Assembly: GCA_963752755.1 (NCBI GenBank)
Contig: CAVVZJ010000003.1
Coordinates: 930,001-994,000 of the forward strand
From: CAVVZJ01 sp963752755
GTDB taxonomy: Bacteria; Planctomycetota; Planctomycetia; Isosphaerales; Isosphaeraceae
Length of the DNA: 64,000 nucleotides
Reading direction: 5' to 3'
In this document: piece after piece, positions 46,841 to 56,207 of the stretch
How positions within the stretch are numbered: the stretch's first letter is position 1
Layout of the letters: every line of letters begins with the position of its first letter
Program-made: the position numbers and the translations under genes
The notes under the pieces: model-generated
What the model saw: only the letters and a program-made list of their open reading frames with translations
What the model was told of the DNA's origin: nothing
Database searches by the model: none

Positions 46841-47501
46841 ATGCCCGAGCCGCCCTTGCATCTCGACTACTACGAACGTCTCCTGAAACTCGACCGGCGC
46901 GGGGCGATGGAACTGGTCCGCGGCTATCTGAACCGGGGCGGCGACCGGGAAGGGCTCTATACTGACGTGCTGATGCCCGCCCTGGTCCACGCCGGCGAGG
47001 AGTGGCAGGCGGACCGGATCTCGGTGGCGCACGAGCATTACATCAGCGAGGTCACGCGCGACGTGATCCGCCAGTCTGGCCATGATCTCTGGCTCTCGGA
47101 ACCGACCGAGGGGCCGTCGGCGGTCGCCTGCTGCGCCGGGCGAGCGTCACACGCTCGGCCTGTTGATGGTCTGCGACATCCTCCGCGCCGGCGGGATCAC
47201 GGTGCACGCGCTGGGCGAGGGGGCGCCGGCCGAGGCGGTGAGGGACTTCGCCGTGGAGGTCGGGGCCGTCTTGCTGGGTCTGTCGGTGGCGCTGGAGATC
47301 CATCTTCCGGAGGCGGCCGACCTGATCCGGCTGGTCCGGTCGGCCCGGCCGGGGATCGTCGTGCTGGCGGGCGGCCGGGCCTTCGGTGGCGACGCCGAGC
47401 GGGCGCGGGCCATCGGGGCCGACCTGTTCGCCACCGGTCTCCGCGAGGTCGCGCGGCTGGTGCCGGATCTGCTCGAAGTCGGCCGGCCCGCTTCGGATTG
47501 A
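46841..47501 (+). CDS. Cobalamin-binding protein with Wx9EH photoreceptor signature (one apparent frameshift)
   Basis: About 220 residues. The N-terminal helical domain (LLKLDRRGAMELVRGYLNRG, LMPALVHAGEEW) contains W-QADRISVAH-EH, exactly the Wx9EH motif of CarH/LitR-type adenosylcobalamin photoreceptors. After a frame change near 47125 comes the Rossmann-type B12 domain: GERHTLGLLMVCDILRAGG (E-x-H-x-x-G with the lower-ligand His), VLLGLSVALEIHLPEA and VVLAGGRAFGGD. No MerR DNA-binding domain is present, so it would have to signal by protein contact. ATG at 46841 follows AAAGG. The gene lies 95 bases after the membrane glycosyltransferase on the same strand. Confidence 0.82.
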
Positions 47502-47554
47502 GTTCGCTCGGGGGGAAGCCGGCCCGTCGGAGACGGACCGGCGGGGAGCAGCAT

Positions 47555-49053
47555 TCAGGAGGCTTTCAATAATCCCTTGCGTAAAGTTTCCCCGACCTGC
47601 GCCGGGCCATAACCGTGTTCGACCATCAGGCAAGGAATACCGGCTTGCTCACATAAGGGGCGTAGCCGCTCGGGGACGTGGTGGCCGATGTAGCTCTTGA
47701 GAATCAAGAGAAGATCGACACCACGGTTACGGACGCGCTGTTCGAGCGAGTCGAGGAAGGCGGGGCGGGACCCTTCGTAATTCTCCCAGTCGAGTTCGTC
47801 GAACTCGAAGAGGCGTTCGAGGGTGCGCCGCATGTCCTCGCGGGCGGAGCCGCCGATCATCAGGGCACGCCGGCCGCGTGTCAGGGTGAGCAGGTCGGCA
47901 TATTCTTCTTTCAAGGCAGTGTCGTCCTTGGAATCCTCCTGGAGGAAGCGATCGAGGTGTTTACGGATCGCGCGGAAGTCGCTGCCGGTGAGCAGGTCGC
48001 GGTAGGGGGCGACGAGTTCGAGCAGGTCGGGGTCGGAGACGCCGAAGCCGCTGATGACGCGGAGCAGGGCCTCCTGGAAGGGTTCGACGCCCTCCTCGGG
48101 CAGATGGTACTTGACGATGATGGACTTCAGCTCATCCATGGCCGTGAGGGCTTCCTCGCGGGCCTGGCGCTGACGGTCCTGCTCGCGGGCCTGCTGCTCG
48201 CGACGGCGATGCTCGACCTGGCGTTTCTGGTGGGCATGCTCGGTGGCGCGGCGGAATTGCTCCTCGGCCTCGGCGATGTAGGCATCCCAGTCGGTGGTGA
48301 AGCCCTGGCGGAAGGCCTCGATGTAGCCGGGTTCGTACTGCTTGGAAATGCCGACCAGTCGAGGAAAAATCCGCTGGAGGGTGATCTGGTCATCCTCACC
48401 GAGGTTGAGGGTCTCCATGGCCTGAAGGCGTCGGTAGCGGCCGATCCAGAGGGTGAGCTGGGCGAGTTGCTCCTTGGGATCGAGCATGCCGAAGTGGGCG
48501 GAGGCGTCCTGGATCTCGCGGTCGAGGGCGCGGACCTGGCCGGCGGGGAAGAGGTTTTCGGCGGTGCGGGCGAGGCGGTCGTCGTCGGAGAAGTCGCTGG
48601 CGAGCTGGGGCTGGAGGCGGTCCATCTCGCGTCGCAAGGACTGGTAAAGCTCCATCGCGGCCTGAAGCTCGCGGCGGGCCTCGGCGACGTCGCGCTGGAG
48701 GGTGTCGAGAGCCTGCTGGGGCGCTGGCGTCGGCCGTCGATCTCGGCGCGGGAGGCCTCGATCTCGCGTTCGAACTGCTTGCTGTCGTCGGGGGCGAGGG
48801 TGGCGGTGCCCATGAGCTGGGCGACCTTGCGCGTCAGCTCCTTGAGGCGATGCTCGTCCTCGCTGACCTCGGTCAAGGCGCGGAGCAGGCCCGGGCGCTC
48901 CTCCTTGAGCCGGAGTTCGATCTCGCGGGCGCGGGCCTCGGCGGCGTGCAGGACCTCTGCCGCCTGCCGCGTCTCGACCCCGAGCTTCTGGGCGCGTGTC
49001 TTGGCCTCGGCGATCCGGACCATCTCGGCGAGGCGTTCTAGGGAATTGGCCAT
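47555..49053 (-). CDS. Coiled-coil protein with DUF2325-like C-terminal domain (one apparent frameshift)
   Basis: About 500 residues. Residues 1-170 are charged coiled coil (LERLAEMVRIAEAKTRAQKL, KEERPGLLRALTEVSEDEHR), with a frame change near 48722; a further helical part runs to about 360 (RATEHAHQKRQVEHRRREQQ). The last 130 residues look like a Rossmann-type fold: RRALMIGGSAREDMRRTLER, FDELDWENYEG, VDLLLILKSYIGHHVPERL, AGIPCLMVEHGYGPAQV, which I recognise as DUF2325-like. Its role is unknown; no signal peptide. Convergent with the B12 gene. Confidence 0.65.
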
Positions 49054-49095
49054 CGCAGCGATTCAAACTTTCTATCTAGACATCGATCGAAATGT

Positions 49096-50520
49096 TCAAG
49101 CCATCACGCTCGCGATCGGCTCGCCGGTACAGAGGCGCAGGGGCCGGTCGAGGGGATCGCGTAGCTCCACGGACGGATCCACGCCGAGCAGGGAAAAGAT
49201 CGTGGCGGCCAGGTCGGCCGGGGTGACGGGGTCGCGGGCCGGGTGGGCGGCCCAGCGGTCGGAGGCGCCATGCACGACACCACCGCGGATGCCGCCGCCG
49301 GCCAGCACAGTCGAGAAGCAATGCGGCCAGTGGTCGCGACCATCGCGACCCGCGCCGGCTCCTCCGACGACCCCCTGGCCAACCCGCGGCGTGCGGCCAA
49401 ACTCGCCGGTCCAGACGACCAGCGTCTCCTCCAGCAAGCCCCGCGCTTCGAGGTCATCGAGCAAGGCGGAGAACGCCTGATCGGCGGCCGGCATCAGCCG
49501 GGTCCTCAGGTCCAGGAAGTTCCGGTTGTGCGTGTCCCAGTAAACGCTGACGTTCGTCAGACCGTCGTTCTGCCAGAAAACCGTCACCATCGACACTCCG
49601 GCCTCGATCAGCCGGCGGGCTTGCAGTACGGACTGTCCGTGCGGATGCAATCCGTAGCGGGCACGCAGTTTGGGATCTTCCTGAGAGAGATCGAAGGCTT
49701 GCAGCGCCTTGCGATCTGTTAGTAAATCGTAGGCGCGTTCATAGTGAGAGTCCAGTACCCCGGCCGCGAGGTTCTGTTCCAGGACCCGCGCCTGCGCATC
49801 GACGGCGCCGCGGAGCCGCCACCGATCATCGAAGCGGTCGGGGCCGATGCCGTCAGGCAGGCCGAAGGAGCCGACACGGTAATCCGGGCGACTCGGGTCG
49901 TCGTCGATGGTCAGGGGGTTGAGGGCCGGACCGAGCCAGCCGCCCCCCTGGCCGTGGCTCTGCTCGACGAACCGCGGGGCGCCGTCCGGGATCGTCGGCC
50001 GCATCTGCACCGTCGGCGGCAAGGCCGTGCGCTCGTGACCACGGTTCAAATGGGCGAGCACGGCGCCATAGTGGGGCCAGTCCTCGTCGAAACGGGCGTC
50101 CTGGCGGGGAACCGGACGGCCGGTCAGCAAGGCGTGGGTGGCCGTCAAATGGTTCACATCGGCGTGGTGGACCGAGCGAACGATCGCCAGCTTGTCGGCC
50201 CGACGGGCGAGTAAGGGAAAATGCTCCGAGATCTCAACACCCGGCACAACCGTTGCAATCGGGTGAAATTCGCCGCGGATCTCCGCCGGGGCCTCCGGCT
50301 TGAGGTCCCAGGTCTCCTGCTGGGCCGGACCACCCCACATGAACAGGAGAATGCATGCACGGGCCCGGAGCGGTCGGGTGGCGGAGGCGGAGAGGGCTTG
50401 CGCGCGCAACAGCTCGGGCAGGCCGAGACCGAACAGCGAAAGGGCCCCGGCACGAAGGAATTCGCGGCGGGTTCGGACCCGGGCCGCTCGTAGCGACGAA
50501 CAGCCCTGCGCGAATGGCAT
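49096..50520 (-). CDS. Tat-exported DUF1501 family protein
   Basis: 474 residues. A twin-arginine signal (RTRREFLRAGALSLFGLG, Arg 18-19) starts the chain. The DUF1501 fold of the alkaline-phosphatase superfamily follows: CILLFMWGGPAQQETWDLKP, NHLTATHALLTGRP, MVTVFWQNDG, VVWTGEFGRTPRVG and DPVTPADLAATIFSLLGVDP. This expanded planctomycete family usually sits beside a DUF1549/DUF1553 cytochrome gene; here the neighbour is a di-haem peroxidase instead. The substrate is unknown. The next gene lies 43 bases downstream. Confidence 0.93.
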   Translation of the reverse strand: MPFAQGCSSLRAARVRTRREFLRAGALSLFGLGLPELLRAQALSASATRPLRARACILLFMWGGPAQQETWDLKPEAPAEIRGEFHPIATVVPGVEISEHFPLLARRADKLAIVRSVHHADVNHLTATHALLTGRPVPRQDARFDEDWPHYGAVLAHLNRGHERTALPPTVQMRPTIPDGAPRFVEQSHGQGGGWLGPALNPLTIDDDPSRPDYRVGSFGLPDGIGPDRFDDRWRLRGAVDAQARVLEQNLAAGVLDSHYERAYDLLTDRKALQAFDLSQEDPKLRARYGLHPHGQSVLQARRLIEAGVSMVTVFWQNDGLTNVSVYWDTHNRNFLDLRTRLMPAADQAFSALLDDLEARGLLEETLVVWTGEFGRTPRVGQGVVGGAGAGRDGRDHWPHCFSTVLAGGGIRGGVVHGASDRWAAHPARDPVTPADLAATIFSLLGVDPSVELRDPLDRPLRLCTGEPIASVMA

Positions 50521-50669
50521 GGCGTCTCAACTCCTTGCCGGCTCATCCCGTTCCGGCCCCGAGCGCGGCACCAACTCTGAATTCTACGCGAAGCCCGCCG
50601 ATCCGTGACCCCGAAAAAATGAGGGGCGGGACGACGGGCTCGCGACGCTCTGGTGCGGGCGCGCTCAGC

Positions 50670-51736
50670 TCAGTTAGGAAACTCCTCGGTCTTTGGCGCC
50701 TTGATGTGCTGCCAACCCTCGCCGCTGAGCGCCTTGAGGAAGGCGACCAGGTCCGACTTCTCCTGGTCGGTCAACTTCAGCGGCTTGATCTTCTCGCTGA
50801 GGTAGGGGTTCTTGATCCCGCCCTTATCATAATGCTCGACGACGTCCTCAAGCGTCTTCAGGCTGCCGTCGTGCATGTAGGGCGCGGTGTGCTCGACCTC
50901 GCGAAGTGTCGGCGTTTTGAAGGCCCCCTTGTCCTCCTCGCGCTTGCTGATGACGAAGCGCCCGAGGTCGGGGTCCGGCCGGTCCATGCCGATGCCGATA
51001 TTCATGAACGACTCATCGGAGAAATTAAATCCGATGTGACAGGCATCACACTCGGCCTTCTTGAAGAAGACGTCCATGCCGCGGACTTGCGCCGCGGTCA
51101 TCGCCGAGGTGTCACCGGCCTTGTAGCGGTCGTAGGGCGCGTTGCCCGAAAGGACGGTGCGCTCGAAGGTGGCGATCGCCTTGGCGACGTGGTCGATCGT
51201 GATGTCGCCGTCGCCGAAGACCTTGCGGAAGTGGGTCACGTAGCCGGGGATGTCGTTGATCCGCTTGACAACCGCGGCGTGCGCCTCGTCGAGCTTCTCC
51301 AGGCTGGTCATCTCGATCGGGTTGGCCAGCGGTCCCTTGGCCTGGTCTTCCAGGGAGGCGGCGCGGCCGTCCCAGAACTGGAGCAACGTGTAGGCCCGGT
51401 TGATCACCGTCGGGCGCTCCGGCCGCCCTTCTGGCCGCCAATGCCGGTGGAGACGGGCGAGCTGTCGGTGAACGCCTTGCCCGGCTCGTGACAGGAAGCG
51501 CAAGAGACCGTGTTATCACTGCTGAGTCGCTTGTCAAAGTAAAGCAAACGGCCCAGCTCGACCTTTTCGGGGCTGTACGGGTTGTCCTCCGGCCAGAAGA
51601 TCGGGGGCAGGCCCAGCGGCGTCTCGATCGTGGCGTCCTGCGCCGCTTCCTCGCCGGCCGGCGCTCCACCCAGGATCAAGGCGACGCCCGCGAGCAGACC
51701 CAGGCTTAAGGAGCCACGGACCAATAATCGCTTCAT
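50670..51736 (-). CDS. Di-haem cytochrome c peroxidase / MauG family (one apparent frameshift)
   Basis: About 355 residues. Signal peptide (MKRLLVRGSLSLGLLAGVAL), then GLPPIFWPEDNPYSPEKVEL, first haem site CASCH in DNTVSCASCHEPGKAF, a frame change near 51415, SVLNRAY-type block VINRAYTLLQFWDGRA, PIEM, AIATFERTVLSGN, and second haem site CDACH in AECDACHIGF, then HTAPYMHDGSL and DLVAFLKALSGE. Periplasmic; reduces H2O2 or modifies a protein as MauG does. The upstream 176-residue gene ends 217 bases away on the same strand. Confidence 0.88.
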
Positions 51737-51953
51737 GTTTACGACCTCTGTATTCCACTCATGCGTCGCCCACCGACGGGAGATCGCGACGCGGGAAAAC
51801 TCGTCTCGGGGGGGGCGGAAGCGCGCTGGTGAGCTGCGGCGGATTGCTCGGAGGCGGGAACCCTCCGCCCCGGCGGTTGAAGCCGGGGCGAGGGTCGGGT
51901 CGGCTCGGGGCGGCGGGACTGGCCCCGGCGGAGGCGACCGGACTTCGCCGCGA

Positions 51954-52484
51954 TCAGGGCTTGACGAATCCCTGGACGTAGATCGCCCGCTGGCCGTCCA
52001 CTTCCGAAAGCGTGCCCGCAACCTGAATGACGTAGGCCATCTCCTCGATCAGCTTGTCGCGCAGGGTGGTCAGGCCGTCGCGACGAGGGTTGTGCTCCTC
52101 GGCGATCAGGGTATAGATTGTGCCATCCTTGGTCACCAGGCCCAGCGGCTCGCCGTTCTTGGCGCACTTCTGGCCGCAGTCGCGGTGCTTGTCGCCGTGC
52201 TTGCCAACCTGCAGGTAGCACGACAGGTCGATCACCTCACCGACGGCCGTGATCGGCTCGCCCTTGAGCGTTTTGCCCTCGATCGAGGAGGTGACCGTCG
52301 TCACGCTCCAGGGCTGGGTCTTGGCGACTTTCTTGCCAATCTGATCGGCCGGCTTCTCGGCGCTGCCCTTGGTTGGGTCGGACCACTCAGGGAACAGGAC
52401 TCCCTTCTGGGCCGCAAACGCCAGCGAGACGACGACCAGTAGCGCGGACGCGCCGAGCAGGGAGAGTGTCTTCGGCTTCGACAT
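51954..52484 (-). CDS. Small secreted protein with Cys/His cluster
   Basis: 176 residues with a signal peptide to about residue 25 (LLGASALLVVVSLAFAA). The mature part has a conserved-looking cluster VIDLSCYLQVGKHGDKHRDCGQKCAKNG, which I give only as Cys, His, Cys and Cys within 25 residues, then GLVTKDGTIYTLIAE and VAGTLSEVDGQRAIYVQGF, an OB-like strand pattern. I have seen similar Cys/His sequences in secreted proteins of other bacteria; function unknown, metal binding possible. ATG 52484 with AGGAG 10 bases before. Confidence 0.75.
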   Translation of the reverse strand: MSKPKTLSLLGASALLVVVSLAFAAQKGVLFPEWSDPTKGSAEKPADQIGKKVAKTQPWSVTTVTSSIEGKTLKGEPITAVGEVIDLSCYLQVGKHGDKHRDCGQKCAKNGEPLGLVTKDGTIYTLIAEEHNPRRDGLTTLRDKLIEEMAYVIQVAGTLSEVDGQRAIYVQGFVKP

Positions 52485-52663
52485 CAGCGAGGCTCCTCGT
52501 TCGTGTCGGCTTCTCGAAGCGCGGGGACCGCCCCCCGTGTCGTGGTTTATCACACCCGAGGACTGGTCGGCAAGGGGCCAGCACGCTGCAAAACCCTTCC
52601 CGAGCCGCCTCCAAGCGGACAAACTCGGCTGCACGCAATTCCCGGACCTGCCTGCCCTTCCGC

Positions 52664-53011
52664 TCACAAACCAACCGGCGGCTCCGCGTCGTCCGGCCAG
52701 CGTCCGGCCCGACCGACCCACGCCCCGAGTCGTTCGGCCAGCGCGAACAGGCCGAAGCCGAGCCAGCCCAGGGCCATCAGGCCGAGGAACCCGTTTGCCA
52801 CGATCACCAGACCCGCCACGGTCCAGAAGACCAGGACGATCCCACCCGGCGTCCGGAGGATCGCCAGGCCGATGGCGACCAACGCCACAGCCTGCATCAC
52901 GGTCCGGATGCGGATTTGCCGCGGCCGCCGTCGCGCCGCCATCGCGGCCCCATCGGTGCCGGAAGGCTCCGTGGGCAACGGCTGGCTCCTCGACGGTTCC
53001 GGACGGCTCAT
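52664..53011 (-). CDS. Small membrane protein of unknown function
   Basis: 115 residues. After a polar, basic N-terminus (to about residue 36; RRRPRQIRIRTVMQ) there are two membrane helices (AVALVAIGLAILRT and GIVLVFWTVAGLVIVANGFL, the second extended to GLMALGWLGFGLF). No family recognised. It lies between the beta-propeller and the small secreted protein, same strand, with gaps over 60 bases, so no firm operon link. Confidence 0.55.
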   Translation of the reverse strand: MSRPEPSRSQPLPTEPSGTDGAAMAARRRPRQIRIRTVMQAVALVAIGLAILRTPGGIVLVFWTVAGLVIVANGFLGLMALGWLGFGLFALAERLGAWVGRAGRWPDDAEPPVGL

Positions 53012-53079
53012 GGGCAGACCGCCTCGTGAATGGGCCGGGTTTCTTCGGATGGACCGGAAGTTCCGCGTCGCGAAGACTC

Positions 53080-54342
53080 CTACGACGACCGCGTCACGTC
53101 GGCGACATCCACGACATACATCTGTCTCATGTGACCTTCATGTGTCGAATCGAAGCAAACCTGCGTGCCGTCGCGGTTCCAGCGCGGGTGGAGATCGCAG
53201 CGGTATGGGCCGGTGAACTCGGGCGGTTCGCGGAACCGGCCGAGGTCGATCCGGGGGCCGTCGGGGACGCGGTAGAGCATCAAGGTCTGCAGGCGGTCGC
53301 CGTCGGGGTAGGTGTCGTTGAGGATCCAGCGGCGGTCGGGCGCATAGGAGCAGTGGCCGTCCTGGGCAAGCACGTCCGCGCCCACGGGCGTGCGGTCGCC
53401 GTTCTCGACGTCGAGCAAGAAGAAGTGGCGGACCGGCCCGGGCGTCTGGGTCCAGGCGAGGATGGTCTGGTCGTCGCGCCAGTCGTAGTGAGAGACCATG
53501 CCGGTGTCCTGCACGAGCCGGCGGTCGGAGCCGTCCACGTTGGCGACGTAGAGCCGCGTCTGCCACGAACCCGCGGCCGGCGGCTTCCAGCGGTGGAGGA
53601 AGGCGAAGCGACGGCCGGAGGGGCTGAACTGGAGGTGGTTGAACCAGTGGTGGGCGCCGCGGAACCGCTCGTCCGCCTGGTTCTCGGCGGCCCATCGCAA
53701 CGGGATGATGAGCCGGTGCTCACCGCTGGCGACGTCCATCGCGTCAATGCCCATGTCCTCGGGTGCGGCGACGTCGGACTGACGCTCGGGCCGGGCCATG
53801 TAGCCGTAACCGGGGCGGAGGCGGTTGAGGCGGTCGAAGTCGAGCGAGACGGCGGTCTGGCCGTCGCGGCTGACGGCGTAGATCGGCCGGGGGAGGGTGC
53901 GGGTGCGGCCGGAGTGAACGTCGCGGATCGTGGCATTGTACCGGCCGGAGTCCGCGTCGAAGCGGTTGTAGATCGCCTCGCGATCGGGGGCGGAGCCGAG
54001 CCACTGGAGCATCGCCCCTTGCTGCCAGCACCAGGCCAGGGTCTGGTCGAGCGGCTGGAAGCGGTCGCCGTCTTCGAGGTCGATCAGGCCGATGGTGACC
54101 GCCTCGCCGGGCCTGGGCTGCCGGTCGCAGAAATCCGCCTCGTGGGCGAGCAGGTAGCGACCGCTGGCGTCCCAGGGGCACTTCTCGTAGTAGCCGAAGA
54201 AGTGAGCCTTCGGCCCCCGCGTGACCGCCCTCGCCGGCCGTTCGCCACGCCCGGCCCGGACCGTCGTCCCGACCCCGGCCAGCACCGCGGCCGAGCCGGC
54301 CAGCCGTTGCAGGAGTCTCCGTCTCGTCAACTTGCCTGGCAT
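53080..54342 (-). CDS. Tat-exported beta-propeller (PD40/TolB-like) protein
   Basis: 420 residues. The Tat-like signal LTRRRLLQRLAGSAAVLAG (Arg 7-9) decided the ATG at 54342 over one at 54387. Propeller blades are visible as repeated W/F-D-x-S-G-R-Y and H-L-Q-F-S-P-S-G-R-R-F-A-F motifs (PWDASGRYLLAHEADF, HLQFSPSGRRFAFLHRW, CDLHPRWNRDGTQVCFDSTH). Related proteins are annotated as TolB-like or oligogalacturonate-lyase-like; catalytic His residues cannot be assigned. It opens divergently from the GNAT gene at 54636. Confidence 0.8.
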   Translation of the reverse strand: MPGKLTRRRLLQRLAGSAAVLAGVGTTVRAGRGERPARAVTRGPKAHFFGYYEKCPWDASGRYLLAHEADFCDRQPRPGEAVTIGLIDLEDGDRFQPLDQTLAWCWQQGAMLQWLGSAPDREAIYNRFDADSGRYNATIRDVHSGRTRTLPRPIYAVSRDGQTAVSLDFDRLNRLRPGYGYMARPERQSDVAAPEDMGIDAMDVASGEHRLIIPLRWAAENQADERFRGAHHWFNHLQFSPSGRRFAFLHRWKPPAAGSWQTRLYVANVDGSDRRLVQDTGMVSHYDWRDDQTILAWTQTPGPVRHFFLLDVENGDRTPVGADVLAQDGHCSYAPDRRWILNDTYPDGDRLQTLMLYRVPDGPRIDLGRFREPPEFTGPYRCDLHPRWNRDGTQVCFDSTHEGHMRQMYVVDVADVTRSS

Positions 54343-54635
54343 GGGATCGTCGCTCCCCGGACTCCCTCGCGGCCTGGCCCGTGCCACGCCCTGTCCTTGA
54401 CCGCATGGTCGATGGACGGTGGCCGATGGTCAAGAGGGAGCCCTCCGCAAAGGGTGAGGCTCGATGGTCGCGGGAATTCCCTTCTCGATCGACGATCCCC
54501 GATCGCTCCGCGACCATCCTTTCCCCGGCCCCCAATTCACCCGCGCGGCACGGGCGGATTATGATGACAGGTGGCCAGGCAAACGTGGCGTGGCGTGGCG
54601 AGACCGGGGGCGGCGGAGCCGAGGAGCGGGAAGTG

Positions 54636-55424
54636 ATGGTCCCACTGAGGGCCGAGGCCCACGAGAATGTGCTGTCGCGGCTCGTCGAGGAGACGCCCGG
54701 CCTGCTGGCGTTGCGGCATGCGCTGCTGTTCCGCCGGCCGGGCCTCTGGGGCGACGACGCCCGACGGCCGCATAGCGTGCTGTTGCTCCGGCCGGCCGGC
54801 GGCTATCGCGAGGCCTTCGGCGTCGGGCGGCCCGAGCCGGCCGTCGAGTGGCTGGCGGGTCGTGAGGGGCGAATCCTGCTGGTGGCGCCGGAGGACTGGG
54901 AGCCGAGCGTTCGCGCCACCCTCGGGCCGATCGATCGGTCGGAGATCCACACCTGGTTCGACCCGCCGCTTCGCGACCCAGCCGGCTCGCCGACGGCCGC
55001 GACCCGTCGGCTCGGCCGCGAGGACCGCGACGCCTTCCTCCGCGCCTGCCCCGACTGGGCCCTCCGCGGCTGGGGCGCCTTCGACGACCTGATCCGACTC
55101 GGCGCCGCCTTCGGCGTCCCTTACCGCGACGAACTGGCCGCTGTCGCCTGGATTTTCGACCAGAGTACCCGGTTCGATGCCATGGGAGCCTTCACCCACC
55201 CACGCTATCGACGACTCGGGCTCGGTCGGGCCGCCGCGCGGGCCTTGATCCGCCACATCCAGCGCGAGCGAGGCAAGCTGCCCGTCTGGTCCGCCCCGGC
55301 CGACAACACCGCCTCGCTCGGCCTGGCCCGCGCCCTCGGCTTCACCGGCCAGGTCGCGGAACCCCTCCTGCGCTGGCCCGCCGAGGAGCCGAGCGACGAC
55401 GAGACCGTCCCGACTCGGTTCTGA
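54636..55424 (+). CDS. GNAT family acetyltransferase
   Basis: 262 residues. The C-terminal half holds the GNAT core: AAVAWIFDQSTRFDAMGAF (strands), HPRYRRLGLGRAAARALIRHI (acetyl-CoA pyrophosphate loop R-R-L-G-L-G) and APADNTASLGLARALGFTG. The N-terminal half is a second, diverged unit, a layout seen in FR47-like proteins. Start ATG 54636 chosen for GAGGAG 9 bases upstream; an ATG at 54561 is also in frame but lacks a good ribosome site. The stop is directly followed by a hairpin repeat. Substrate unknown. Confidence 0.85.
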   Translation: MVPLRAEAHENVLSRLVEETPGLLALRHALLFRRPGLWGDDARRPHSVLLLRPAGGYREAFGVGRPEPAVEWLAGREGRILLVAPEDWEPSVRATLGPIDRSEIHTWFDPPLRDPAGSPTAATRRLGREDRDAFLRACPDWALRGWGAFDDLIRLGAAFGVPYRDELAAVAWIFDQSTRFDAMGAFTHPRYRRLGLGRAAARALIRHIQRERGKLPVWSAPADNTASLGLARALGFTGQVAEPLLRWPAEEPSDDETVPTRF

Positions 55425-55427
55425 TCC

Positions 55428-55527
55428 ACGAACCCGCGGATGCTTTCCGATTCGAGCCCAACTCCTGTGGGACAGCCGCCCCCGGCGGTCCCACCAAGTC
55501 CAGACCGGACAGCATCAGCAGGTTCGT
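55428..55527. repeat. MITE-like hairpin repeat, copy 2 (inverted relative to 1443-1571)
   Basis: Ends ACGAACCCGCGGATGC and its near reverse complement form imperfect 23-base terminal inverted repeats (19 of 23). The core TGTGGGACAGCCGCCCCCGG is the same palindrome as at 40404. It begins 3 bases after the GNAT stop and may act as its terminator. Confidence 0.7.
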
Positions 55528-56207
55528 GATTGAGAGGCTCCCCGCCCAGGTCCCTGGACGGGAACCGGGAACGGGCTCCGAGTCTTCGAGGCACCGATCC
55601 TCGCTTTCTCGTCCCGCCCGGAACCCCGAATCGATCCGGGCCGACTTCCCAAATCTGTGCTATAATTAACCCTGGCTCCTGCGCTCTCCGGTTGACATCC
55701 CGGTCTCCGAACTCGGACGCCGCGACGTGTCCCCGGCGCCGAACGAACTTCAAGATAGGCAAAATGGATCTTTCAAGTTCTGATCATTCAAGAACTTGCG
55801 ATCTCCCATCCTCCAGAGCAGGAAGCGTCCCCTGTGCGTCTTCACGCCGACTCCTGGGCGTCTCCGGTGCGTCGCCGAGGCGTCGCCTGGGCGTTACGGA
55901 GCTTCCTCGAACGACCGCGGCATGTCAAACTAGGCACTTCCTCCCTCCGCTCGGAGCATCCTCGGGGAGGCCCCCAATTCCAGAGCCAGCCGGCCGGGCC
56001 GATGGGAATGGCGGCAAGAATCCCGGATGCGCCGGTCGGGCGGAACGGGCGGGCCAAGACGGAGGCGAACCGTTCAGAAGGGAGCCAGCAGCCGGCCGAT
56101 CCTGGAGACAGGAGCCCGGCCGACGGCGTTCGTCGGGGACGGGCCGAGGAGTCGAGTCGGGACGGGCGCGATTTGCCGGTCGGAAGGATGCCGGAGGAGA
56201 GAGGACG
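55528..56207. other. 680-bp intergenic region with extended -10 promoter
   Basis: Contains TGCTATAAT at 55658-55666, followed by about 540 bases with no recognisable coding region before the gene at 56208. It may be a long leader or hold a small RNA; I see no conserved RNA fold. The last 15 bases give GGAGGAGAGAGG. Confidence 0.35.
55658..55666 (+). promoter_or_regulatory. Extended -10 promoter element
   Basis: TGC followed by a perfect TATAAT, rare in this GC-rich DNA. No -35 match at 17 bases, as is common for extended -10 promoters. Transcription would start near 55673. Confidence 0.45.
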
